Below the pieces are notes generated by a model. It saw only the letters and a program-made list of their open reading frames with translations. It made no database searches and was not told the origin of the DNA. From positions 1,116,001-1,180,000 of the forward strand of contig CAVRAV010000001.1 in the NCBI GenBank assembly GCA_963719165.1: a DNA stretch of 64,000 nt. The letters are read 5' to 3'. Within the stretch, counting starts at the first letter, position 1. Each line of letters opens with the position of its first letter. The position numbers and the translations under genes are program-made. Shown piece after piece: positions 1 to 8,748 of the stretch. This DNA is from JAOUEA01 sp963719165. Lineage in GTDB: Bacteria > Actinomycetota > UBA4738 > HRBIN12.

Positions 1-296
1 CCCAACACCACGATGGAGGCGCGCATCTGGCGCACCAGCTCGTAGGGCGCCTCCACCGACGTGAGGCCGGTGGCGTCGATGGTGACGGAGTCCGCATCCC
101 ACATGACCTCGGCGCCCAGATGCTCGAGCACGCGCCCCATGGTGGTGCAGTCCTGGATCCGCGGAACGTTGCGCAGCACGGTGCGGCCGGACGCGAGCAA
201 CGCGGCGGCCATCAGCTTCAGGGCGGAGTTCTTGGCGCCCGCGATGCGGACGGAGCCGGTCAAACGCGCCCCGCCGGTGACGAAGAGTCGATCCAT
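1..296 (-). CDS. murA: UDP-N-acetylglucosamine 1-carboxyvinyltransferase MurA (5' part only)
   Basis: MurA transfers enolpyruvyl from PEP to UDP-GlcNAc, the first committed step of peptidoglycan synthesis in the cytoplasm. Only the first 98 codons lie in the window; the gene runs off the left edge, so the catalytic loop is not visible. What is visible is the family N-terminus MDRLFVTGGARLTGSVRIAG followed by AKNSALKLMAAALL, with the conserved substrate-binding Lys22-Asn23 pair in its canonical position, and later RNVPRIQD. The ATG at 296 is chosen because it gives exactly that numbering and lies 9 nt after a TAGACT -10 element. It sits 88 bp downstream of atpC in the same direction but seems to have its own promoter. 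Confidence 0.93.
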   Translation of the reverse strand, partial: MDRLFVTGGARLTGSVRIAGAKNSALKLMAAALLASGRTVLRNVPRIQDCTTMGRVLEHLGAEVMWDADSVTIDATGLTSVEAPYELVRQMRASIVVL

Positions 297-305
297 GGGG
301 GAATC

Positions 306-311
306 AGTCTA
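306..311 (-). promoter_or_regulatory. Putative -10 element for murA, leaderless type
   Basis: On the minus strand TAGACT ends 9 nt before the murA ATG. No Shine-Dalgarno lies between. A start point about 7 nt after the hexamer would be at or next to the ATG. No good -35 hexamer is visible. Confidence 0.5.
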
Positions 312-384
312 AGGGCTCTGGAGGCACCGCCGGCGGACATCTGGCGAGACCGCCGCGTGATCGGCCGGGACGGCGGCTGAGCCC

Positions 385-807
385 CTACCCGGCGAGGCTG
401 ACGCGCACGAGCGCTTTCTGGAGCTCGTCCTTCATGCTCACGACCTCGGCCTCGGCGACCTCGGTGTCGCGAGGCTCGGCGAGTTGGGCCTGGAGGTCGT
501 CGGCGCGTGTTCGCGCGAGCTCGACGTCGATCTCGTCCACGAACTCGGCGTGCGCGGCCATCACGTCCACGCGTGTCCCCTCCTCGCTCGAGGACGTGAC
601 GTGGAGGAACCCTCCGTCGACCACCGCGACGAGCTCGGGTTCGTTCTCGCGTTGGATGCGGATGGGTCCGATGGCGAGCTGCGCCAGGAGCGGCATGTGG
701 CCCGAGAGGATGCCGACCTCGCCGGCCACCCCCCGCGCGATCACGATGGTGGCACTCCCCGACCAGAGCTCGCGTTCGGGCGTAACGACGTGGACGTCGA
801 CCGGCAC
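385..807 (-). CDS. atpC: ATP synthase F1 subunit epsilon
   Basis: Epsilon subunit of the F1 central stalk; it couples rotation to catalysis and can inhibit ATP hydrolysis. The 140-residue product has the N-terminal beta-sandwich (VHVVTPERELWSGSA, then GEVGILSGHMPLLAQL) and a C-terminal alpha-helical part rich in E, A and R (about residues 85-135), slightly long for the family. The GTG at 807 is preferred over longer starts because the family begins with the VHVVTPE strand and because it overlaps the atpD stop by one base (TAGTG), typical of translational coupling. Last gene of the atp operon. Confidence 0.92.
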   Translation of the reverse strand: MPVDVHVVTPERELWSGSATIVIARGVAGEVGILSGHMPLLAQLAIGPIRIQRENEPELVAVVDGGFLHVTSSSEEGTRVDVMAAHAEFVDEIDVELARTRADDLQAQLAEPRDTEVAEAEVVSMKDELQKALVRVSLAG

Positions 808-2234
808 TACGCCGCCTCCATCTGCTTCGCGGCCTCCACGGCCTCCTCGATCCCACCCACCAGGAGGAAGGCCTGCTCGGGCAGGTGGTCGTACTCGCCC
901 TCGCACAGACCCTTGAACGACGCGATGGTCTCGGCGACCGGCACGTACTTGCCCTCGATCCCGGTGAACTGCTCCGCCACGAAGAACGGTTGCGAGAGGA
1001 ACTTCTGGATCTTGCGGGCGCGCGTCACGATGACCTTGTCCTCCTCGGACAGCTCGTCGATGCCCAGGATCGCGATGATGTCCTGCAGGTCTTTGTAGCG
1101 CTGGAGGATCTCCTGCACCCGGCGCGCGGCGTCGTAATGCTCCTGGCCGACGAAGCGGGCATCGAGGATCCGGCTCGTGGAGTCCAGGGGGTCCACGGCG
1201 GGGTAGATGCCCAGGGACGCGATCTCGCGCGAGAGCACGGTGGTCGCGTCCAGGTGCGCGAAGGCGGTGTGCGGCGCAGGGTCCGTGTTGTCGTCGGCAG
1301 GCACGTAGATGGCCTGCAGCGAGGTGATCGAGCGACCCTTCGTGGACGTGATGCGCTCCTGCAGCGCACCCATCTCATCGGCGAGCGTGGGCTGGTAGCC
1401 CACGGCAGACGGCATCCGCCCGAGCAGCGTGGAGACCTCCGAACCCGCCTGGGTGAACCGGAAGATGTTATCCACGAACAAGAGCACGTCCTTGCGCTCC
1501 ACGTCGCGGAAGTACTCGGCCATGGTGAGCGCCGCCAGCGCGACCCGCAACCTGACGCCGGGCGGCTCGTCCATCTGGCCGAACACCAAGGCGGTGTTCT
1601 CGATCACGCCCGACTCGGTCATCTCCAGGAAGAGGTCGTTGCCCTCCCGCGTCCGCTCCCCCACGCCGGCGAACACCGACACGCCGCCGTGCTGCTGCGC
1701 CTGGCGACGGATCATCTCCTGGATGATGACGGTCTTGCCCACCCCGGCGCCGCCGAACATCCCGATCTTGCCGCCCTGCACGTAGGGCTCGAGCAGGTCG
1801 ATCACCTTGATCCCGGTCTCCAGCATCACCGACTTGGGCTCCAGCTCGTCGAAGGGCGGGCTGTCGCGGTGGATGGGCCACCGGTCGGCGGCTTCGATGT
1901 TGTCCGCCGTGGTGTCGAGCGGGTCGCCCAGGACGTTGTACACGTGGCCGAGCACGCCCGATCCCACCGGGACGGTGATCGGCGCCCCCGTGTTGCGGAC
2001 CGGGGTGCCGCGGACCAAGCCGTCGGTCGGCCGCAGGGCCACGGCGCGGACCTGCCCGCCGCCGATGTGCTGGGCCACCTCGCACGTGATGGTGGTGGTC
2101 TGGCCGCCGAGCGCAACGTCGACCTCCAACGCCGTGTTGATCTCGGGAAGCTCCGACGGCGGGAACTCCACGTCCACCACGGGTCCGATGACCCGGACCA
2201 CCCGCCCGTTCGCGTTCTGCTCCTCAGTTGCCAT
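807..2234 (-). CDS. atpD: ATP synthase F1 subunit beta
   Basis: Catalytic beta subunit of the F1 ATPase. Of 475 residues, the usual length, it carries the Walker A motif GGAGVGKT at 161-168, the catalytic glutamate segment FAGVGERTREG near 195-205, the Walker B region VLLFVDNIFRFTQAG, and the DELSEED-like switch written here as IDELSEEDK near 400. No residue expected for catalysis is missing. It follows atpG by 14 bp and its stop overlaps the atpC GTG. The first ten residues are poorly conserved, but the ATG is the only sensible start after the end of atpG. Confidence 0.98.
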   Translation of the reverse strand: MATEEQNANGRVVRVIGPVVDVEFPPSELPEINTALEVDVALGGQTTTITCEVAQHIGGGQVRAVALRPTDGLVRGTPVRNTGAPITVPVGSGVLGHVYNVLGDPLDTTADNIEAADRWPIHRDSPPFDELEPKSVMLETGIKVIDLLEPYVQGGKIGMFGGAGVGKTVIIQEMIRRQAQQHGGVSVFAGVGERTREGNDLFLEMTESGVIENTALVFGQMDEPPGVRLRVALAALTMAEYFRDVERKDVLLFVDNIFRFTQAGSEVSTLLGRMPSAVGYQPTLADEMGALQERITSTKGRSITSLQAIYVPADDNTDPAPHTAFAHLDATTVLSREIASLGIYPAVDPLDSTSRILDARFVGQEHYDAARRVQEILQRYKDLQDIIAILGIDELSEEDKVIVTRARKIQKFLSQPFFVAEQFTGIEGKYVPVAETIASFKGLCEGEYDHLPEQAFLLVGGIEEAVEAAKQMEAA

Positions 2235-2248
2235 GTCCCACCTTCCGC

Positions 2249-3139
2249 CTATTCCGCCGACACGCCCGACAGCGCCTCGGCGCCGCCGACGATCTCCATG
2301 ATCTCCGTGGTGATCTCGTCCTGGCGGGCCCGATTCGCCTGCCGGGTGAGCACCTTGATGATCTCCTCCGCGTTCTCCGTCGCCGCCTTCATCGCGCGCC
2401 GGCGCGCCGCGTTCTCCGACGCGGCCGATTCCAGCAGCGCCGCGTACACCTTGGTGATGACGTACTGCGGAAGCAGGTGGTCGAGGATCTCGCCGGCACC
2501 CGGCTCGAACAGGTACTCCGCATGCACGGCTCCGCCGGCGCCGGTCACCTCCTCCGCCGCGATGGGCAGGAACCGCTTCCGCGTGGCCCGAAGGGTGAAC
2601 GCGGATCGGAAGTCCGTGTACACGCAGTGCAGTTCATCGATCTCGGCCGCCGCGAAGTCCTGGATGAGCCGGCGCCCGATTGTGACCGCGATCTCGTACG
2701 GCGGCACCTCGCTGTGTCCCTGCCAGTCGGCGCGGAGCGGCACGGATCGGAAGCGCAGGTACCCCACGCCCTTCTTGCCGCTCACGTACACCACGGGCTC
2801 GAGTCCACGGCGGCGAACGTCGGCGATCAGCTGTTCGGCGAGCTTCAACACGTTGGAGTTGTACGACCCCGCCAGCCCACGATCCGATGTCACGACGAAC
2901 ACCCCCACCTTGGCCGGGTGCTCACGCGCCTCCAGGAGCGGATGCGCCAGCGAGCCCGTCTTCGCGGCCACGTCTTCCATGGCGGCCGTGAGCTGCACGG
3001 CGTAAGGCCGGGCCTCCTCCACACGCTTCTGGGCCTTCACGATGCGTGAGGACGCGATGAGCTCCATCGCGCGCGTGATCTTCATGGTGGACTGCACCGA
3101 TCGGATCCGGCGCCGGACGATGCGGATCTTGGCGCCCAT
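2249..3139 (-). CDS. atpG: ATP synthase F1 subunit gamma
   Basis: Central rotor shaft of the F1 motor. The 296-residue protein begins MGAKIRIVRRRIRSVQSTMK, the classical N-terminal helix that enters the alpha3-beta3 hexamer, and ends with the matching C-terminal helix (ENAEEIIKVLTRQANRARQ, DEITTEIMEIVGGAEAL). The ATG at 3139 is two bases downstream of the atpA stop; the reading frame is open much further upstream, but that part is only the shadow of atpA. Internal gene of the atp operon, so regulated with it. Confidence 0.96.
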   Translation of the reverse strand: MGAKIRIVRRRIRSVQSTMKITRAMELIASSRIVKAQKRVEEARPYAVQLTAAMEDVAAKTGSLAHPLLEAREHPAKVGVFVVTSDRGLAGSYNSNVLKLAEQLIADVRRRGLEPVVYVSGKKGVGYLRFRSVPLRADWQGHSEVPPYEIAVTIGRRLIQDFAAAEIDELHCVYTDFRSAFTLRATRKRFLPIAAEEVTGAGGAVHAEYLFEPGAGEILDHLLPQYVITKVYAALLESAASENAARRRAMKAATENAEEIIKVLTRQANRARQDEITTEIMEIVGGAEALSGVSAE

Positions 3140-3141
3140 GG

Positions 3142-4818
3142 CTACGCCGGAGGGTCGGGCTCGCCCGACGCGCCCGCCTCCTCCTCCTCGTCGTCTGCCG
3201 AGGACATGCGGTCCCAGCCGATGTCGGCCTTCACCTCGTCGGGCGGCGTGGTGGCTCCCAGCGCGGACTCCGAGCCCGGACCGGCCTCGGACGACACGAA
3301 CGAGGCCGCGTAGGAGCCGATGGCGGCCTCGAGCGCCGCCGTGGTCTCGTCCGAGAGCTCGCCCGAGGAGCGGATCGCGGCCAGGACCTCGGGGTTCCGC
3401 GTATCGAGGTATTCGCCCAGCCCCACCACGAACCGCTTGGCGTCGGCGACCGGTAGCTCGTCGAGCGCGCCGGTGGTGGCCGCGAAGACGTAAACGACCT
3501 GCTTCTCCACGGGGACCGGCTGGTACTGGGGCTGCTTGAGGACCTCCACGACGCGAGCACCGCGCGCGAGCTGCTGCTGCGACGCCTTGTCGAGCTCGGA
3601 GCCGAACTGCGCGAACGCCTCGAGCGCGCGGAACTGGGCCAAGTCGATCCGCAGGCGGCCCGCCACCTTCCTCATGGCCTTGATCTGGGCCGCGCCGCCC
3701 ACGCGCGATACCGAGATGCCCACGTTGATGGCGGGACGGACGCCGGAGAAGAACAGTTCGGGCTCGAGGTAGATCTGCCCATCGGTGATCGAGATGACGT
3801 TGGTCGGGATGTAGGCCGACACGTCGCCGCCCTTCGTCTCGATGATCGGAAGCGCCGTGAGCGAGCCGCCGCCCAGCTCGTCGGAGAGCTTCGCCGCGCG
3901 CTCGAGCAATCGGGAGTGCAGGTAGAAGACGTCCCCGGGGTACGCCTCGCGACCCGGAGGACGGCGCAGGAGCAGGGACAGGGTGCGGTACGCGGTGGCT
4001 TGTTTCGACAGGTCGTCGTAGACCACCAACGAGGCCTCGCCGTTGTACATCCAGGAGGCCCCGAGGGCGGCGCCCGCGTACGGCGCGAGGTACTGGAACG
4101 GGGCGGGCGAGGACGCGCCCGCGTTCACGACCACGCTGTATTCGAGCGCCCCGTTCTCGCGGAGCGTCTCCACGACCTCGGCGACCGTGGAATCCTTCTG
4201 GCCGATGGCGACGTAGATGCACTTCACCTGGTCGTCCGTGTTCCAGAGCTCGCGCTGCGCGATGATCGCGTCCACGGTCACGGCGGTCTTGCCCGTCTGG
4301 CGGTCGCCGATGATGAGCTGGCGCTGGCCGCGCCCGATGGCGGTCATCGCGTCGATGGCGGTGATCCCCGTGTAGAGGGGCTCCTTCACCGGTTGGCGGC
4401 TCACCACGTTGGGGGCCTGAACCTCCAGGTTGCGGCGTTCGCTCGAGGCGATGGGACCCTTGCCGTCGATCGGCCTGCCCAGGGCATCCACCACGCGCCC
4501 CAGGAAGCCGTCGCCCACCGGGATCGACAGGATCTGGCCGGTCTGCTTGACCGGGTCGCCCTCCTCGATGTGGGAGGACTCGCCCAAGATGATGCACCCG
4601 ATCTCGAACTCGTCGAGGTTGAAGGCGAGCCCGAGGACGCCCCCGGGGAACTCGAGCAGCTCGTTCGCCATGGTGCCGGGCAGTCCGGAGACGCGGGCGA
4701 TCCCGTCGCCGGTCTCCATGACCCTGCCGACCTCCTCTCGGTCGACCGAAGGCGTGAAGCTCTCGACGTTCTTCCGCAGCGCCTCGGCGATGCTCGCAGT
4801 GTCGATGTCCAGTGCCAT
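3142..4818 (-). CDS. atpA: ATP synthase F1 subunit alpha
   Basis: Non-catalytic nucleotide-binding alpha subunit of F1. The 558 residues include the Walker A motif GDRQTGKT at 171-178 and the alpha-signature region around FSGVRPAINVGISVSRVGG. It is about 45 residues longer than typical because of a C-terminal tail after residue ~510 that is acidic (DDEEEEAGASGEPDPPA at the end); such tails occur in some Actinobacteria, and their role here is unknown. The ATG at 4818 starts MALDIDTASIAEAL, a normal N-terminus. It follows atpH by 4 bp and precedes atpG by 2 bp. Confidence 0.97.
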   Translation of the reverse strand: MALDIDTASIAEALRKNVESFTPSVDREEVGRVMETGDGIARVSGLPGTMANELLEFPGGVLGLAFNLDEFEIGCIILGESSHIEEGDPVKQTGQILSIPVGDGFLGRVVDALGRPIDGKGPIASSERRNLEVQAPNVVSRQPVKEPLYTGITAIDAMTAIGRGQRQLIIGDRQTGKTAVTVDAIIAQRELWNTDDQVKCIYVAIGQKDSTVAEVVETLRENGALEYSVVVNAGASSPAPFQYLAPYAGAALGASWMYNGEASLVVYDDLSKQATAYRTLSLLLRRPPGREAYPGDVFYLHSRLLERAAKLSDELGGGSLTALPIIETKGGDVSAYIPTNVISITDGQIYLEPELFFSGVRPAINVGISVSRVGGAAQIKAMRKVAGRLRIDLAQFRALEAFAQFGSELDKASQQQLARGARVVEVLKQPQYQPVPVEKQVVYVFAATTGALDELPVADAKRFVVGLGEYLDTRNPEVLAAIRSSGELSDETTAALEAAIGSYAASFVSSEAGPGSESALGATTPPDEVKADIGWDRMSSADDEEEEAGASGEPDPPA

Positions 4819-4822
4819 CTCT

Positions 4823-5365
4823 TCACACGCTCCCTAGATGCTGCTTCGCGTCGTTCAGCCGGGTAGCGACCGAACCGTCGAACACCTCGTCGCCCACGCG
4901 CGCCACGAGGCCTCCGACGACGGTGGGATCCACGATCACCTTGATCTCGATCGTGCGCCCCGTCGCACGCGACAACGCCTCTGCCACGCGCGTTCGCTGG
5001 GCGTCGTCGAGGGGCACGGCGCTGCGTACCTCGGCCAGCGCCGCGTCGCGCCGCTCGGCAGCCAGCGCCGCCATGCGCTCCACGATCCGGCCCAGGTCCT
5101 TGGCCCGTCCGGCATCCACCACGAACCCCACCAGCGCGAGCGTCGTGGGGTGTGCGCGCTCGCCCAAGATGTCACGCACCGCCGCCTTGCGGTTCTCCGC
5201 GGGCAACGACGCGTCGTTGAGCGCCTCACGCAGGGCGGGGTTCTGCTCGACGGCGGAGCCGAACGCGAACAGCTCGTCCTCGACCTTGTCCAGCACGCCC
5301 TCGGCTTCGGCCACGGCGAAGAACGCCTCGGCGTATCCGCGCAACACGGCGTCCCGGTCCGTCAA
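4823..5365 (-). CDS. atpH: ATP synthase F1 subunit delta
   Basis: Delta subunit, the peripheral-stalk cap that ties F1 to the b subunits. It is a stand-alone delta of 180 residues with the usual YAEAFFAVAEAEGVLDKVED start, the LNDASLPAENRKAAVRDI middle, and the C-terminal IKVIVDPTVVGGLVARVGDE signature, which marks the family clearly. The start is a TTG at 5365, one base after the atpF stop; no ATG or GTG fits the family start better. In mycobacteria delta is fused to a second b subunit; that fusion is absent here. Confidence 0.92.
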   Translation of the reverse strand: MTDRDAVLRGYAEAFFAVAEAEGVLDKVEDELFAFGSAVEQNPALREALNDASLPAENRKAAVRDILGERAHPTTLALVGFVVDAGRAKDLGRIVERMAALAAERRDAALAEVRSAVPLDDAQRTRVAEALSRATGRTIEIKVIVDPTVVGGLVARVGDEVFDGSVATRLNDAKQHLGSV

Positions 5366-5366
5366 C

Positions 5367-5924
5367 TCAGTTCTGTCCGTTCTCGCCGGCGGCCACCTGG
5401 TCGATGTACTCGTCGATGAGACGCTCGTGGGCTGACTTGTCGAGCGATTGGCCGACCACGCGGCCGGCGAGCTCGACCGCGATGTCGCCGACCTGTGCGC
5501 GCAGCTCCTGGAACACCCGATCTCGCTCGGCGCGGATCTCCTCCTGTGCGCGGACGACGGTTGCCTCCGCCTCCTCGGCGGCCTTCGCCTGCACGTCTCG
5601 GCGGAGTTGATCGGCGGTCTTGCGCGCCTCCTCGATGATCCGGTTTCCCTCGTCGCGGGCCTGCGCCAGCTGCTGGCGGTAGTCGGTGAGCATCGCGTCG
5701 GCCTCGACGCGGGCCCCCTCCGCGCGCTCCATCTCACCCTGGATCTTCGTGCGCCGATCCTCGAGCATCTGGTTCATCCGCGGGAACACCCATTTGGCCA
5801 TGAAGAAGTAGAGGACCGCGAACGCGATCGCCCCGACGATCAGCTCGTTCCAGTGCGGATAGAGGTCCGCCTTGTCGCTGACCGGCTCCGCTGCCTGGGC
5901 GAGCATACCGATGAGTGCTAGCAC
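5367..5924 (-). CDS. atpF: ATP synthase F0 subunit b
   Basis: Peripheral stalk b subunit. The 185-residue product has one N-terminal membrane helix (ELIVGAIAFAVLYFFMAKWV, about residues 27-46) followed by a long charged helix expected to form the right-handed coiled-coil dimer, with many A, E, R and Q residues. Short first residues before the helix resemble the b subunits of other Actinobacteria. It lies 10 bp after atpE and one base before atpH. Only one b-type gene is present in the operon, so a homodimeric stalk is inferred. Confidence 0.94.
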   Translation of the reverse strand: MLALIGMLAQAAEPVSDKADLYPHWNELIVGAIAFAVLYFFMAKWVFPRMNQMLEDRRTKIQGEMERAEGARVEADAMLTDYRQQLAQARDEGNRIIEEARKTADQLRRDVQAKAAEEAEATVVRAQEEIRAERDRVFQELRAQVGDIAVELAGRVVGQSLDKSAHERLIDEYIDQVAAGENGQN

Positions 5925-5934
5925 GCTGGCCCCC

Positions 5935-6195
5935 CTAGATGATGAACGACAGCATCAGGCCGAAGAGCGCGAGCGCCTCGATCAGACCGATGCCGATGAA
6001 CATGATGGACCGGACCTGGCCGGCGTACTCGGGCTGGCGCGCCATGGCCTCGACCGACTTGCCCATGAGTACGCCGATCCCGATGCCCGGCCCGATGGCC
6101 GCCAGGCCGTAGACGAGCCCCTTGCCGATGGTCTGGAAGCCGGAATCCGTGAGCTCCGCCAGGATCGGGGCGAAGAGGTGGATGAGAGCGGTCAT
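5935..6195 (-). CDS. atpE: ATP synthase F0 subunit c
   Basis: Proton-binding rotor ring subunit, 86 residues, two membrane helices. Helix 1 contains the glycine-rich packing motif AAIGPGIGIGVLMG, the loop is ARQPE, and helix 2 carries the ion-binding glutamate at residue 73 in GLIEALALFGL. The extra Gln and Ser/Thr ligands of sodium-type rings are not seen, so proton coupling is inferred. The ATG at 6195 has a very strong ribosome site, AAGGAGGAG, about 5 nt upstream, in keeping with the many copies needed per enzyme. Confidence 0.97.
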   Translation of the reverse strand: MTALIHLFAPILAELTDSGFQTIGKGLVYGLAAIGPGIGIGVLMGKSVEAMARQPEYAGQVRSIMFIGIGLIEALALFGLMLSFII

Positions 6196-6206
6196 GAAAC
6201 TCCTCC

Positions 6207-7007
6207 TTAGTGCTCGGTGGCCATCGCCCCGGCGATGTACGAGGCAGACAGGATCGTGAAGATGAACGCCTGGAGCGCGGCCACGAAGATCTCGAACCCG
6301 ACGAGCACGACCGCCAGCGGGAACGACGCGATCGTCACCAGCGCGAGCGGGAACCCGCTCTGGAGGAAGAACACGGTTCCGAGGAAGAAGACGGAGAGCA
6401 GGAAGTGTCCGGCCAGGAGGTTCGCGAACAGACGGACGGAGAGCGTGATCGGCCGGATCACGATCGTGGAGATGAACTCGATCGGCGTGAGGATGACGTA
6501 GAGCGCCAGGGGCGCGCCCGGCGGGAAGCACACCATCTTGAGGTACCCACCGAAACCGTGCTTGCGGATCCCGACCGTGTTGTACGTCACCCACGAGATG
6601 ACGGCCAGCACCAGGGGGAACGCGATCCGGGAGCTGGGCGAGAAGTTCACCCCGGGGATCACCTCGAGGATGTTCGAGTAGAAGATGAAGAAGAAGAACG
6701 TGGAGAGCAGCACGAAGAAGGGCAGGCCCGCGGGCCCGATCATCTGCACGACGATCTGCTCCTTGACGAACTCCAGCCCCAGCTCCATGAGCGCCTGGAA
6801 CTTGCCCGGCACGATCTTCGGCTTGCGGAACGCCACGAAGAACGACAGGAGGAAGGCCGCCACGACGAGCAGGAGCATGAAGAAGATGAAGTTCATGCAG
6901 AAGGAGACCCCGCCGATGCGGATCGACGGACCCCAGCATCCGAACACGAAGTCCTTGGTGGTGGGCTTCTCGAACGTGGCGGCGACGAGCACGAGGACCT
7001 GATTCAC
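6207..7007 (-). CDS. atpB: ATP synthase F0 subunit a
   Basis: Stator a subunit that holds the two proton half-channels. Five to six hydrophobic helices are visible in 266 residues. The essential arginine is R192 in the motif SVRLFANLLAGH, and the C-terminal helix has the usual FEIFVAALQAFIFTILSASY. The GTG at 7007 is chosen because it overlaps the atpI-like stop (GTGA) and gives a normal short periplasmic N-terminus; longer readings are shadows of the upstream gene. Confidence 0.95.
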   Translation of the reverse strand: MNQVLVLVAATFEKPTTKDFVFGCWGPSIRIGGVSFCMNFIFFMLLLVVAAFLLSFFVAFRKPKIVPGKFQALMELGLEFVKEQIVVQMIGPAGLPFFVLLSTFFFFIFYSNILEVIPGVNFSPSSRIAFPLVLAVISWVTYNTVGIRKHGFGGYLKMVCFPPGAPLALYVILTPIEFISTIVIRPITLSVRLFANLLAGHFLLSVFFLGTVFFLQSGFPLALVTIASFPLAVVLVGFEIFVAALQAFIFTILSASYIAGAMATEH

Positions 7008-7405
7008 GAGACCCTCCCGTCGCGCGCGGGGGCGAAGTCCCACAGGTCGACCTGCATCCGGCCGGACAGCTGTTTCATCTCGAACACCAAGAGCACGATC
7101 GTGCAGGGCACCACGGCCGCTGCGAACGCCACCGGGGAGAACCAGTCGAGCTGGTTCAGGAGGATCATGATCACGAAGATCACGCCGAGGCGCACGACGA
7201 AACCGAACAACCCCGCGGCGTACAGGGCGGTGAGCGATATCCGCGCCGCGTGCTCGAGCGACAACCCGTGCACGACGAAGTTCACGAACACGATGGCGAC
7301 CCCGATGAGGGCCGAGGCGGCCGCATAGCGCCCGCCCAGCAGGGCACCGAGCGCCGCCGCGAGCACCAGCGCGGGGACGCACAGCGGCAGCGCCCTGCGG
7401 ATCAT
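7004..7405 (-). CDS. AtpI-like small membrane protein of the ATP synthase operon
   Basis: A protein of about 133 residues with four predicted membrane helices (for example CVPALVLAAALGALLGG and FGFVVRLGVIFVIMILL) between atpZ and atpB. Position and topology match the ATP-synthase protein I group, thought to help c-ring assembly, but sequence conservation in this group is weak and the identity is inferred mainly from context. The ATG at 7405 was chosen; a TTG at 7447 in frame would add 14 residues and overlap atpZ by 35 bases. Neither has a well-spaced ribosome site. Its stop overlaps the atpB GTG. Confidence 0.7.
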   Translation of the reverse strand: MIRRALPLCVPALVLAAALGALLGGRYAAASALIGVAIVFVNFVVHGLSLEHAARISLTALYAAGLFGFVVRLGVIFVIMILLNQLDWFSPVAFAAAVVPCTIVLLVFEMKQLSGRMQVDLWDFAPARDGRVS

Positions 7406-7412
7406 CTCCCGT

Positions 7413-7649
7413 TCAGGCCGAACGCTCGCCACGGTCTCCCCTGCCAAACCTCAGATACACGATGTAGGTGGCCCCGCCCGCCCCCAGCAGCATCCCGGGG
7501 ACGACGAACACGCCGGAGGTGCCGACGAGCCGGTCGATCAGATACCCAACGCCGCCCCAGACAAGGATCCCTCCGAGCATCGTCGCGGCGATCCCCCACC
7601 CAACCCCCACGCCGGCCCAGCCGTCGTTGAGGTGCGGTTCGGGGGTCAT
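7413..7649 (-). CDS. AtpZ/AtpI-family F0F1-ATPase accessory protein
   Basis: A 78-residue protein with two hydrophobic hairpin helices, GVGVGWGIAATMLGGILVWG and SGVFVVPGMLLGAGGATYIV, joined by GYLIDRLVGT. This is the AtpZ pattern (short two-helix protein at the head of many atp operons, linked to magnesium or calcium transport or to synthase assembly). The ATG at 7649 directly follows a strong promoter and has no Shine-Dalgarno, so it is probably read from a leaderless transcript. It opens the atp operon. Confidence 0.75.
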   Translation of the reverse strand: MTPEPHLNDGWAGVGVGWGIAATMLGGILVWGGVGYLIDRLVGTSGVFVVPGMLLGAGGATYIVYLRFGRGDRGERSA

Positions 7650-7658
7650 GCGCGCGGG

Positions 7659-7688
7659 AGTATAGTCGGGGCCCCGCGAGGGCGTCAA
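7659..7688 (-). promoter_or_regulatory. Main promoter of the atp operon
   Basis: On the minus strand TTGACG (7688-7683) and TATACT (7664-7659) are separated by 18 bp, a near-consensus housekeeping sigma factor promoter. The -10 ends 9 nt before the atpZ ATG at 7649, so the mRNA would start at or within a few bases of the start codon. Confidence 0.75.
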
Positions 7689-7824
7689 AGCCCGCAACGG
7701 CGCCTTTCCGCAGGTCCGAGGCCCTATCCGCGCGGGTTCGCCTTCGCCTCCACCGTGCCTCGCCCGCGCCTGCAAAGCGGCCAAGGAACGTCCGGGTCGA
7801 CGCTCGACACGAGGTCGCCGGCGG

Positions 7825-8748
7825 TCAGTGGCCCGCGCCGGCGGCGGCGAACTCGGCAGCGGACCTGCGGTCCTGGGCGAGTCGCTTCGTGTCGCGTCGC
7901 GCCGTGACGGAGGGCAAGATCGAACCGATCACCGCGATCAACACCCCGAACATGAACAGGAAGGTGCCGATCACGTTGAATGAGGGCGTGACGCCCGTCT
8001 TCGCCGCTCCGTAGATCAGGAGCGGGAAGGTCGTCGTGGATCCCGACACGAAATACGTGATCACGAAGTCGTCGATGGAGAGCGCGAACGCGAGCAGCGC
8101 CCCGGCGATGATTCCCGGCATGATCAGCGGGAGGGTCACCTTCACGAAGGTGACCACCGGGTTGGCCCCGAGGTCCTGCGCGGCCTCCTCCATCGACGGA
8201 TTCAGGCCCTGGACGCGGGCACGCACGGTGACCGCCACGAACGACGTGCAGAACATGACGTGGGCGATCACGATCGAGGGGACGCCGAGCTTGATGAAGG
8301 TGAACTGATTCGCGAAGAGCGTGAGCAGCGATGTGCCCAGCACGATCTCGGGAGACGCGATGGCCAGGAACACGAGGTAGTTCACCCCGCCGGAGCCGCG
8401 GAACCGGTAGCGCCCGAGCGCGAGACCGAGGAGCGCCCCCAACGCGGTCGCGATGAGCATCGCGAACACCGCGATCTCCAGCGACAGCTTGATCGAGTCG
8501 ATGATCGACGTCTGATTCAAGATCTGCGTGTAGTTGTCGATCGTGAATCCCTCCCATTTGATGTTCTGGCGCCCGGAAGGGTTGTTGAAGCTGAAGAGGA
8601 TCATGACGAAGACCGGCACCGACAGGCCGACGATGACGACCCACGTGAAGAGCGGCAGGATGTAGCTCGTCCATCGCCGTCCCCTGCCACGACGCGGGGG
8701 AGCCAGCGTCTCGGGTGCCTGCACCTGGGTGACGGCCGCCGTGGTCAT
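7825..8748 (-). CDS. potC: Spermidine/putrescine ABC transporter permease PotC-like (system 1)
   Basis: Inner-membrane permease of a polyamine-type importer. 307 residues, about six helices, with the EAA loop that contacts the ATPase at EEAAQDLGANPVVTFVKVTL followed by PLIMPGIIAGALLAF, and the FALSIDDFVITYFVSG segment characteristic of PotC. The N-terminal 25 residues are a polar, Pro/Arg-rich cytoplasmic tail. Start ATG at 8748 overlaps the potB stop (ATGA). Last gene of the potA-D-B-C operon. The real substrate could be another amine or small peptide; sequence alone does not decide. Confidence 0.9.
   Translation of the reverse strand: MTTAAVTQVQAPETLAPPRRGRGRRWTSYILPLFTWVVIVGLSVPVFVMILFSFNNPSGRQNIKWEGFTIDNYTQILNQTSIIDSIKLSLEIAVFAMLIATALGALLGLALGRYRFRGSGGVNYLVFLAIASPEIVLGTSLLTLFANQFTFIKLGVPSIVIAHVMFCTSFVAVTVRARVQGLNPSMEEAAQDLGANPVVTFVKVTLPLIMPGIIAGALLAFALSIDDFVITYFVSGSTTTFPLLIYGAAKTGVTPSFNVIGTFLFMFGVLIAVIGSILPSVTARRDTKRLAQDRRSAAEFAAAGAGH

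Noticed and set aside
297..384. Terminator between atpC and murA
   Set aside because: Only short GC palindromes, no convincing stem-loop.
885..3005. 700-codon plus-strand frame opposite atpD and atpG
   Set aside because: Shadow of conserved atp genes.
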